Source: Actinomycetota bacterium
Lineage (GTDB): Bacteria > Actinomycetota > Actinomycetes > S36-B12
Reading direction: 5' to 3'
Assembly (NCBI GenBank): GCA_026392575.1
Contig: JAPLBU010000427.1
Location: 1-6,202, forward strand
DNA: 6,202 nt
Below the pieces are notes generated by a model. It did no database searches. It was not told where the DNA came from and was given only the letters and a program-made list of their open reading frames with translations. Of the stretch, positions 1 to 5,290 are shown piece by piece. The stretch's first letter is position 1. Every line of letters begins with the position of its first letter. The translations under genes were made by a program, and so were the position numbers.

Positions 1-555
1 CAGCGTCCACGCGGCCAGGCCGCCGAAGCTGATGATCTCGCCGTGGGCGAAGTTGGTCAGTCCGGTGGTGCCGTAGATCAGGGACAGGCCCAAAGCCCCC
101 AGCGCGATGAGCAAGCCGAATTCCAGGCCGGAAACCGTCAGCTGTGCTGCCTGTTCCCAGATGGTCGTCGTTTTCGAGGTCGATACGCCGAGCGGGAAGA
201 TGATGATCCGGTTGATGGTCGGCGGAGCGACCACGGTCTTGACCGTGACCTTGTTCGGATCCGTCAGGGCGACGCCCTCCGGCAGGGTGCTCACGTCGAT
301 CGAGACCTCGTAGTTGCCGCGTGCAGGAAGCGGGATCACCCACTTGCCGTCGTCGCCGCTCGTCGTGGATCCGTCGAACCCCTCGCCGGTCACCGTGATG
401 GTCACCCCGCTGATAGGGGTCTTCTTGCCATCGATCCGGTTCTCCAGCCGCCCGCTGACCTGCTCGCCTTCGGCCGAGGCCGGTTGAGCCATCGCGAACA
501 AGGCAACGAGTGCGACGAAGATGGCGCCGATGGCGGCCATGATGCGTCGTTGCAC
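1..555 (-). CDS. livH: LivH-type branched-chain amino acid ABC transporter permease, N-terminal part, with extracytoplasmic Ig-like domain (partial)
   Basis: Inner-membrane permease subunit of a branched-chain amino acid (LIV/HAAT family) ABC importer; only the first 185 codons are in the window and the gene continues past the left edge. I read it from a GTG at 555-553 because GGAGGAG (570-564) sits 8 nt upstream; an in-frame ATG at 540-538 is the alternative. Residues 1-28 look like a signal peptide: basic start (QRR), hydrophobic core, and ASA before E29. Residues about 30-110 form a soluble beta-rich stretch with G-x-T-x-x-G-D-D-G-K-W (about 62-72), which resembles carboxypeptidase-regulatory-like / transthyretin-like folds. 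The permease proper begins near residue 140 and shows the family signature IYGTTGLTNFAHGE (160-173). The extra domain would lie outside the membrane. A urea or amide relative (UrtB type) is possible; the substrate cannot be read from this part. The thioesterase gene lies upstream on the same strand, 140 bp away, and the gene has its own putative control region. Confidence 0.88.
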   Translation of the reverse strand, partial: MQRRIMAAIGAIFVALVALFAMAQPASAEGEQVSGRLENRIDGKKTPISGVTITVTGEGFDGSTTSGDDGKWVIPLPARGNYEVSIDVSTLPEGVALTDPNKVTVKTVVAPPTINRIIIFPLGVSTSKTTTIWEQAAQLTVSGLEFGLLIALGALGLSLIYGTTGLTNFAHGEIISFGGLAAWTL

Positions 556-563
556 GCGCGGCG

Positions 564-570
564 CTCCTCC
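564..570 (-). promoter_or_regulatory. Strong Shine-Dalgarno for livH
   Basis: On the minus strand this reads GGAGGAG, 8 nt before the GTG at 555. It decides the start in favour of GTG 555 over ATG 540. It is the only strong Shine-Dalgarno sequence at a gene start here: the thioesterase, polA and coaE starts lack one at usable spacing. Confidence 0.75.
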
Positions 571-634
571 CGTGAGCGATCTGCCCCCACCGACATCCGC
601 TGGAGGGGAACAACTGACATACGCCAGCGCCGCG

Positions 635-710
635 AGCATAGTCACGATCGGCTTGTTAGCGGGTGTCAATCTGGTAACCATCCGTTTGCATTCTGTTACG
701 TCGGCGTTAC
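635..710 (-). promoter_or_regulatory. Putative livH control region: -10 candidate plus phased GTAAC/GTTAC repeats
   Basis: On the minus strand TATGCT (640-635) fits the actinobacterial -10 pattern TANNNT and would give a leader of about 70 nt before livH. A TTGACA (669-664) lies 23 bp upstream of it, too far for a normal 16-19 bp spacer, so the pairing is doubtful. Just upstream of TTGACA are four 5-mers: GTAAC (710-706), GTAAC (699-695), CAAAC (688-684) and GTTAC (678-674). They are separated by 6, 6 and 5 nt, that is about one helical turn each. The layout recalls GlnR-type boxes (gTnAc-n6-GaAAc) but the match is imperfect. The leftmost repeat on this strand lies inside the thioesterase 3' end. 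A regulator is inferred, not shown. Confidence 0.35.
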
Positions 711-1124
711 GGGGCTGGCCGTCGGTACCGGGCGGATCAGGCAGGTCAGGCGCCCGGTGCACGCCAGTCTGCCCTCGTCATCGGTGACCCGCACTTCGTA
801 ACTGGTAACGGTGCGCCCCAGCGAAAGTGGCTCGGCAACGGCGGTGACGGACCCGGCCCGGACCCCGCGATGGTGGGTGCAGGTGATGTCGAGTCCGACG
901 ACCAGGTTCCCGGGCCCGGCGTGCATCGCGGCACCGATGGAGCCCGCCTGCTCGACGAGAACGGCGTTGGCGCCACCGTGCAGCAGGCCGTACGGCTGCG
1001 TGTTCCCCTCGACCGGCATCGTGATGACGACGCGCTGCGGGCTCGCCTCGACGAGCACCATTCCCATGCGGTCGCCAAGTGCGCCCATGGGCGACGGGCC
1101 CGTCGTCTCTTCTCTCGATGTCAT
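696..1124 (-). CDS. PaaI-family hotdog-fold acyl-CoA thioesterase
   Basis: A 142-residue protein, normal length for a single hotdog domain of the PaaI/4-hydroxybenzoyl-CoA thioesterase superfamily, which hydrolyses acyl- or aryl-CoA thioesters in the cytoplasm. The diagnostic motif HGGxxxxLxE is present: H49-G50-G51 and L56-x-E58, just after the Y45-G46-L47-L48 turn; E58 is the predicted catalytic carboxylate. Beta strands follow (LVVGLDITCTHH at about 74-85; SVTAVAEPLSLGRTVTSYEVRV at about 92-113). These proteins usually work as dimers or tetramers. The start is ATG 1124-1122; no Shine-Dalgarno sequence precedes it, but TATTCT lies 6 nt upstream, consistent with a leaderless transcript. The gene is transcribed divergently from polA, 22 bp apart. 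The substrate is unknown; phenylacetyl-CoA, menaquinone-pathway (DHNA-CoA) or general housekeeping substrates are all possible, so no symbol is given. Confidence 0.88.
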   Translation of the reverse strand: MTSREETTGPSPMGALGDRMGMVLVEASPQRVVITMPVEGNTQPYGLLHGGANAVLVEQAGSIGAAMHAGPGNLVVGLDITCTHHRGVRAGSVTAVAEPLSLGRTVTSYEVRVTDDEGRLACTGRLTCLIRPVPTASPVTPT

Positions 1125-1130
1125 GACCTG

Positions 1131-1140
1131 AGAATAGGAT
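1131..1140. promoter_or_regulatory. Overlapping divergent -10 elements for the thioesterase gene (minus) and polA (plus)
   Basis: Plus strand: TAGGAT (1135-1140) matches TANNNT and ends 6 nt before the polA GTG at 1147. Minus strand: TATTCT (1136-1131) also matches TANNNT and ends 6 nt before the thioesterase ATG at 1124. The two boxes share the TA at 1135-1136. With initiation about 7 nt past the -10, both transcripts would begin at the first base of the start codon. Neither gene has a usable Shine-Dalgarno sequence. No convincing -35 is visible on either side. Confidence 0.6.
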
Positions 1141-1146
1141 CACGGA

Positions 1147-2439
1147 GTGTCGTCATGCCGCCTGCTTCTGATTGACGGCCATTCCGTGGCCTACCGGGCC
1201 TTCTATGCCCTGCCGGTCGAGAACTTCTCGACCACGACAGGTCAGCCGACCAACGCGGTCTTCGGTTTCACGTCCATGCTCATCAACGTGCTGCGCGATG
1301 AGCGGCCCACCCACGTGGCGGTTGCTTTCGACGTGTCCCGGCGCACGTTCCGCACGGAGACATTCCCCGACTACAAGGCGAACCGCGCCGCATCCCCGGC
1401 GGAGTTCGCCGGACAGGTCGATCTCATCAAGGAGGTCGTTGCGGCACTGGGAATCCCGGTGCTGAGCGTCGACGGTTTCGAGGCCGACGACATCATCGCG
1501 ACCCTGACGAGTGAGTCGGGGGAGCGCGGCTGGACGGTCGACATCGTCACCGGCGACCGCGATGCTTTCCAGCTGGTGAGTGACCGGGTCACGGTGCTCT
1601 ATCCGAAGAAGGGCGTCAGCGATCTGGCCCGGATGACCCCCGCCGCTGTGGAGGAGAAGTACGGACTGACGCCAGCCCAGTATCCGGACTACGCCGCGCT
1701 GCGAGGCGACCCGAGCGACAACCTGCCGGGGATCCCTGGCGTGGGCGAGAAGACCGCGGCGAAGTGGATCCGTGAGTACGGCACCCTGGCCGAGCTGGTT
1801 GACCGGGCCGACGAGGTCACCGGCAAGGTTGGGGACGCCCTCCGCGCCTCGCTGCCCCAGGTGCTGACGAACAGGTACCTCACGAATCTGGTGTCAGACG
1901 TACCGCTGGGCCTCGATCTGGACGACACCGCCCTCAAGGGCTGGGACCGCTCCGTGGTGGACCAACTGTTCGACACCCTGCAGTTCCGCGCCCTGCGCGA
2001 GCGCCTCGACAAGGTGCGGCCGGCCGCCGACGGTGATGCCGTGGCCGAGCAGGCCGAGCCGGTGGCGGCAGGCCCGGTGGTCACGGTCGGCAGCGATGAC
2101 GCCGTCGCCTGGCTCGCTCGAATCGTGGGGGTCCCCGCGGTCGCCGTGTCCGGGGAGTGGGCCCGCGGGCGTGGCGGACCCGCTGATCCGGGCGACCGTT
2201 CTCGAGTGGCTGGCCGACCCCTCGGCGCCGAAGGATGTGCACGACGGCAAGGGTCCGGCCCTGGCCCTCGCCTCGGTCGGGCGGTCGCTCTCAGGCGTCC
2301 GGATCGACACGGCCCTGGCCGCGTATCTCGACTCACCCGGTCATCGGTCGTATGCGCTGGCCGATGTGGCCCAGCGGGTGCTCGGCTTGACGCTGGGGGA
2401 GGCCGCGAGCAGCGACCAGCTGCTGTTCGACACGGGTGA
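1147..2439 (+). CDS. polA: DNA polymerase I, N-terminal reading frame (5' nuclease domain); frameshifted near 2162-2169
   Basis: N-terminal part of Pol I, which removes RNA primers and 5' flaps and fills gaps in replication and repair. The start is GTG 1147; an in-frame TAG at 1135-1137 excludes anything longer, and the first residues (MSSCRLLLIDGHSVAYRAFYAL) match the family start. Metal-binding acidic residues of the 5' nuclease are in place: D10, the VAFD stretch with YKANR after it, E112-A-D114-D115, and D137-R-D139. The helix-three-turn-helix reads GDPSDNLPGIPGVGEKTAA from G187. Residues to about 300 are nuclease domain and linker. The frame stays homologous to about residue 338 (W at 2158); after that it reads out of frame to the stop at 2437-2439, about 90 residues of R/G/P-rich nonsense. 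With one base removed near 2162-2169, polA would be a single 867-residue protein ending at 3751, close to the usual actinobacterial length (about 880-910). Confidence 0.9.
   Translation: MSSCRLLLIDGHSVAYRAFYALPVENFSTTTGQPTNAVFGFTSMLINVLRDERPTHVAVAFDVSRRTFRTETFPDYKANRAASPAEFAGQVDLIKEVVAALGIPVLSVDGFEADDIIATLTSESGERGWTVDIVTGDRDAFQLVSDRVTVLYPKKGVSDLARMTPAAVEEKYGLTPAQYPDYAALRGDPSDNLPGIPGVGEKTAAKWIREYGTLAELVDRADEVTGKVGDALRASLPQVLTNRYLTNLVSDVPLGLDLDDTALKGWDRSVVDQLFDTLQFRALRERLDKVRPAADGDAVAEQAEPVAAGPVVTVGSDDAVAWLARIVGVPAVAVSGEWARGRGGPADPGDRSRVAGRPLGAEGCARRQGSGPGPRLGRAVALRRPDRHGPGRVSRLTRSSVVCAGRCGPAGARLDAGGGREQRPAAVRHG
2160..2170 (+). other. polA: Frameshift site in polA (one extra base)
   Basis: Homology passes from frame 1 (ending V-S-G-E-W-A) to frame 2 (beginning G-V-A-D-P-L-I-R) within a C/G-run-rich stretch, CCC at 2162-2164 and GGG at 2167-2169. 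Removing one C gives GEWAAGVADPL and removing one G gives GEWARGVADPL, both sensible. No slippery heptamer with a following pseudoknot or Shine-Dalgarno-like stimulator is evident. A homopolymer sequencing error or a real indel fits best. Confidence 0.85.
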
Positions 2440-3751
2440 CGATGCTCGGACCACGCTGTCGCGCGCGGCGGCGGTCGTGCGCGACCTGGCCGTCGAGCTG
2501 GATGCCAGGCTGTCGGCTCAGGCGGTGCGTGGCCTCCTCGACGAGGTCGAGGTGCCGCTGGTCCCGTTGCTCGCCCAGATGGAGAACGCCGGGATCGCCG
2601 TCGACGTTTCGGGTTTGACGGGTCTCTCTTCGGAGTTCGGTGCGGACATGCGGGCCGCCGAGGAGCAGGCGCACGCCCTGGTGGGCCGGCCCTTCAACCT
2701 CGGCTCACCCAAGCAGCTTCAGGAGATACTCTTCGGCGAGCGCAACCTGCCGAAGACGAAGAAGATCAAGACCGGGTACACCACGGACGCCGAGTCCCTC
2801 CAACTGCTCTTCGCCCAGACGGGCGATCCCCTTCTCGAGCAGCTGTTGGCCTGGCGCGATCGCTCGAAACTGCGCCAGACGGTCGACGGGCTGATTCCGC
2901 TGGCCGATGCGGACGGCCGCATCCACACCAGCTTCAACCAGATGGTCGCGGCGACGGGGCGGCTGTCGAGTGCCGACCCGAACCTCCAGAACATCCCGGT
3001 GCGCACGGATGCCGGCCGCCGTATCCGCGGCTGCTTCGTCGTCGGATCCGGGTACGAGTCGCTGATGACGGCGGACTACAGCCAGATCGAGATGCGAATC
3101 ATGGCCCACCTGTCGGAGGACGAGGGGCTCATCGATGCCTTCCGGAGCGGCGAGGACCTGCACACGACGGTCGCCAGCCGGGTGTTCGGCGTCGAGGCCG
3201 CATCAGTCGATGCCGAGATGCGTCGCCGGATCAAGGCGATGTCCTATGGGCTCGCCTACGGGCTGTCGGCCTACGGGCTTTCCCAGCAGCTGGACATCTC
3301 GCCCGACGAGGCCCGCCGCCTCATGGACGAGTACTTCCAGCGGTTCGGGGGAGTCCGGGACTACCTCGCCGAGGTGGTCGAGCAGGCACGGGGGGTGGGC
3401 TACACCTCCACCATGATGGGTCGGCGACGCCACCTGCCCGATCTGAACAGCGAGAACCGCCAGCGACGCGAGATGGCGGAGCGGATTGCCCTCAACGCCC
3501 CGATCCAGGGCACCGCCGCCGACATCGTCAAGGTTTCGATGCTCACCACACAGGCCGCTCTGGCCGCTGCGGGCCTGCGGAGCCGGCTCCTTCTCCAGGT
3601 GCATGACGAACTCGTCCTGGAGGTATGGCCCGGGGAGCACGAGGAGCTCGAGGCCCTGGTGCGGGCGGCGATGGCCTCGGCGGCCGATCTGGCGGTGCCG
3701 CTGGATGTGTCCGTGGGGTTCGGGGCGAGCTGGCAGGAAGCGGCCCACTAG
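2171..3751 (+). CDS. polA: DNA polymerase I, C-terminal reading frame (degenerate 3'-5' exonuclease domain and polymerase domain)
   Basis: This is the Klenow-like half of the same polA. The frame is open from before 2033, but the homologous part begins at about 2162. The coordinate given is the first in-frame start-type codon in the homologous part (GTG 2171); it has no good ribosome site, so this is a piece of polA rather than a separate gene. Numbered as the repaired 867-residue protein, residues about 340-480 are the exonuclease-like domain. I find no DxE motif there, so proofreading should be absent, as in other actinobacterial Pol I. Polymerase motifs are intact: motif A D643-Y-S-Q-I-E648; motif B R692-R-R-I-K696-A-M-S-Y700-G-L-A-Y704-G; motif C Q-V-H819-D820-E821. 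Y700 sits where E. coli has F762. The stop is TAG 3749-3751. rpsA follows 88 bp downstream on the same strand. Confidence 0.9.
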   Translation: MADPLIRATVLEWLADPSAPKDVHDGKGPALALASVGRSLSGVRIDTALAAYLDSPGHRSYALADVAQRVLGLTLGEAASSDQLLFDTGDDARTTLSRAAAVVRDLAVELDARLSAQAVRGLLDEVEVPLVPLLAQMENAGIAVDVSGLTGLSSEFGADMRAAEEQAHALVGRPFNLGSPKQLQEILFGERNLPKTKKIKTGYTTDAESLQLLFAQTGDPLLEQLLAWRDRSKLRQTVDGLIPLADADGRIHTSFNQMVAATGRLSSADPNLQNIPVRTDAGRRIRGCFVVGSGYESLMTADYSQIEMRIMAHLSEDEGLIDAFRSGEDLHTTVASRVFGVEAASVDAEMRRRIKAMSYGLAYGLSAYGLSQQLDISPDEARRLMDEYFQRFGGVRDYLAEVVEQARGVGYTSTMMGRRRHLPDLNSENRQRREMAERIALNAPIQGTAADIVKVSMLTTQAALAAAGLRSRLLLQVHDELVLEVWPGEHEELEALVRAAMASAADLAVPLDVSVGFGASWQEAAH

Positions 3752-3780
3752 GCCGGTTTCGCCGCTCGCGGGGCTTGCCG

Positions 3781-3839
3781 TAGCCTTGGGGGGTTTCGCG
3801 CCCGCGGAACATACCGACTACTTCAGGATCCCCTACTCA
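3781..3839 (+). promoter_or_regulatory. Putative rpsA promoter and 5' leader
   Basis: The 88-bp gap after polA holds TAGCCT (3781-3786), a TANNNT-type -10 with a poor -35 partner (TTCGCC-like near 3758-3763, 17 bp away). The leader would be about 45 nt, ending in AGGA (3825-3828) 11 nt before the ATG at 3840, a rather long but usable Shine-Dalgarno spacing. No terminator-like hairpin separates polA from rpsA, so read-through is also possible. Confidence 0.4.
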
Positions 3840-4106
3840 ATGACAACCACTACGACTTCCACCACCGGCGCGCCTCAGGTCGCCATCAACGACATCGGCT
3901 CGGCCGAGGACTTCATGGCGGCGATCGACGCCACGATCAAGTACTTCAATGACGGCGACATCGTCGAGGGCATCATCGTCAAGGTCGATCGCGACGAGGT
4001 CCTCCTCGACATCGGCTACAAGACCGAGGGTGTCATCCCCTCCCGCGAACTGAGCATCAAGCACGATGTCGATCCCTCGCAGGTCGTCTCCGGATCGAGC
4101 GCATGA
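3840..4106 (+). CDS. rpsA: 30S ribosomal protein S1, N-terminal fragment (incomplete S1 domain 1)
   Basis: The start of ribosomal protein bS1, which binds mRNA on the 30S subunit. It begins at ATG 3840 with a Thr-rich tail, then an actinobacterial-type segment (PQVAINDIGSAEDF at 12-25; IKYFNDGDIVEGIIVKVDRD from about 33) and S1 domain 1 up to VVS (82-84). After that, the expected final strands of the domain (a VGDE...KEDKEGR...LSKKR-type stretch and the linker to domain 2) are missing. The frame ends four codons later at TGA 4104-4106. Judging from the family, about 34 residues, or about 100 nt, are lost at the join, and that number is also what the frame change requires modulo 3. The truncated OB fold lacks its C-terminal strands and would probably not fold alone. 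It continues in another frame as the next CDS. Confidence 0.88.
   Translation: MTTTTTSTTGAPQVAINDIGSAEDFMAAIDATIKYFNDGDIVEGIIVKVDRDEVLLDIGYKTEGVIPSRELSIKHDVDPSQVVSGSSA
4086..4106 (+). other. rpsA: Internal deletion junction in rpsA with ATGA overlap
   Basis: Frame 0 reads V-V-S and then junk. Frame 2, just after, reads I-E-R-M-R-E-E-D, which is the linker into S1 domain 2. Only two bases (GG, 4092-4093) lie between the last matching Ser codon (TCC, 4088-4091 region) and the ATC of the linker. The out-of-frame stop TGA (4104-4106) overlaps an ATG (4103-4105) that opens the downstream frame, with a weak GGA (4092-4094) 8 nt upstream. Confidence 0.8.
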
Positions 4107-5188
4107 GGGAGGAGGACGGCGTCGTCGAAGGTCAGGTCAGCGAAGTCGTCAAGGGCGGCCGCATCATCGACATCGGCCTGCGCGGCTTCCTGCCCGCATC
4201 GCTCGTCGAGATGCGTCGCGTGCGCGACCTGCAGCCCTATGTCGGCAAGACCCTCGAGGCGAAGATCATCGAGCTCGACAAGAACCGCAACAACGTGGTC
4301 CTGTCCCGTCGTGCGTGGCTCGAGCAGACCCAGAGCGAGGTTCGCCAGACGTTCCTCACCCAGCTCCAGAAGGGCCAGGTCCGCAGCGGCGTCGTGTCGT
4401 CGATCGTCAACTTCGGCGCGTTCGTCGACCTTGGCGGCGTAGACGGTCTCGTCCACGTTTCCGAGCTGTCCTGGAAGCACATCGATCACCCGTCCGAGGT
4501 TGTCGAGGTCGGCCAGGAGGTCACCGTCGAGGTTCTCGACGTCGACATGGATCGCGAGCGCGTCTCGCTGTCCCTCAAGGCGACGCAGGAGGATCCCTGG
4601 CAGCACTTCGCCCGCACGCACCAGATCGGCCAGGTCGTGCCCGGCAAGGTCACCAAGCTCGTGCCGTTCGGCGCCTTCGTCCGTGTCGAGGAGGGCATCG
4701 AGGGCCTCGTGCACATCTCGGAGCTCGCCGAGCGTCACATCGAGCTGCCGGAGCAGATCGTCCAGGTCAATGACGACATCTTCGTGCGGGTCATCGACAT
4801 CGACCTTGAGCGTCGTCGGATCTCGCTGTCGCTCAAGCAGGCCAACGACTCGGCGGACGGCACGTCCGGCGAGGAGTTCGACCCGTACCTGTACGGCATG
4901 GCCCCGGCCTTCAACGAGTCCGGCGCCTACATCGGTCCGGACGGCTTCGACCCCGAGACGGGCGAATGGAAGGCCGGCTCAGAGTGGGAGAAGCAGTACG
5001 CCGAGGCCCACGCCCGCTGGGAGGCTCATCGCAAGCAGGTCGACGACGCCCGCGCCGCCGATCAGGCCGCTGCACTCGAGTCCGGCGAGTCCGTCTCGTC
5101 GTACTCCTCGGAGTCCGAGGACACCGAGGGCACGCTTGCCTCGGACGAGGCGCTGCAGGCGCTGCGCGACAAGCTCACCGGCGAGTAG
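4103..5188 (+). CDS. rpsA: 30S ribosomal protein S1, C-terminal fragment (S1 domains 2-4 and acidic tail)
   Basis: This frame carries the rest of bS1 in 361 codons: S1 domain 2 (about residues 5-72, with GGRIIDIGLRGFLPASL), domain 3 (about 88-162, NFGAFVDLGGVDGLVHVSEL) and domain 4 (about 172-247, PFGAFVRVEEGIEGLVHISEL). A Gly/Asp/Glu/Ser-rich tail follows, with a helical E-K-Q-Y-A-E-A-H-A-R-W segment (about 297-308) and the closing SDEALQALRDKL. This is the usual four-domain actinobacterial form. ATG 4103 is the first start in this frame after the deletion, but it corresponds to an internal Met in the linker, so it is not a natural gene start. With the missing stretch restored the whole protein would be about 482 residues, as expected. 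Stop is TAG 5186-5188; a strong hairpin follows 17 nt later. Confidence 0.9.
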   Translation: MREEDGVVEGQVSEVVKGGRIIDIGLRGFLPASLVEMRRVRDLQPYVGKTLEAKIIELDKNRNNVVLSRRAWLEQTQSEVRQTFLTQLQKGQVRSGVVSSIVNFGAFVDLGGVDGLVHVSELSWKHIDHPSEVVEVGQEVTVEVLDVDMDRERVSLSLKATQEDPWQHFARTHQIGQVVPGKVTKLVPFGAFVRVEEGIEGLVHISELAERHIELPEQIVQVNDDIFVRVIDIDLERRRISLSLKQANDSADGTSGEEFDPYLYGMAPAFNESGAYIGPDGFDPETGEWKAGSEWEKQYAEAHARWEAHRKQVDDARAADQAAALESGESVSSYSSESEDTEGTLASDEALQALRDKLTGE

Positions 5189-5205
5189 CCAGCAGTTCGA
5201 CATGG

Positions 5206-5237
5206 GGAGGGGCGGGGCCTACGGGCCCCGCCCCTCC
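5206..5237 (+). terminator. rpsA terminator: 14-bp perfect GC stem with a UACG loop
   Basis: The left arm 5206-5219 pairs perfectly with the right arm 5224-5237 around loop TACG (5220-5223); two G-U pairs can extend the base. In RNA the tip is C(UACG)G, a member of the very stable UNCG tetraloop class, on the plus strand only. There is almost no U tract (TT at 5238-5239), as is common for actinobacterial terminators. It separates rpsA from coaE. Confidence 0.85.
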
Positions 5238-5277
5238 TTGCATGTGCGCCGACCGGGCGGCGTGGCTTTCGGCTGAG

Positions 5278-5283
5278 TAGGGT
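5278..5283 (+). promoter_or_regulatory. coaE -10 element, leaderless geometry
   Basis: TAGGGT fits TANNNT and lies 7 nt before ATG 5291, so transcription would begin at or next to the A of ATG. The purine run GGGGA (5285-5289) ends 1 nt before the ATG, too close to act as a Shine-Dalgarno sequence. No clear -35. It lies downstream of the rpsA terminator, which suggests coaE is its own unit. Confidence 0.55.
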
Positions 5284-5290
5284 CGGGGAC

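Noticed and set aside
635..669. TTGACA ... TATGCT as a classical sigma-70 type promoter for livH
   Set aside because: The spacer is 23 bp, well outside 16-19. Only the -10 is kept as a low-confidence candidate.
43..801. Long plus-strand reading frame of 252 codons
   Set aside because: It lies antisense to livH and the 3' end of the thioesterase gene, has R/G/D-rich low-complexity sequence with no recognisable domain, and crosses the livH control region. It is a GC-rich shadow frame.
2155..2175. Programmed +1 frameshifting in polA
   Set aside because: No slippery site, in-frame stop or rare codon at the shift point, and no clear downstream pseudoknot. Pol I is not known to use recoding, so an indel is simpler.
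3203..3748. Minus-strand reading frame of 181 codons opposite the polA polymerase domain
   Set aside because: Antisense to highly conserved polymerase motifs, with no family features and no ribosome site.
4016..4738. Minus-strand reading frame of 240 codons opposite rpsA
   Set aside because: Its L/D/V/E-rich composition is what strong codon bias in rpsA produces on the complement; no motif or ribosome site supports it.
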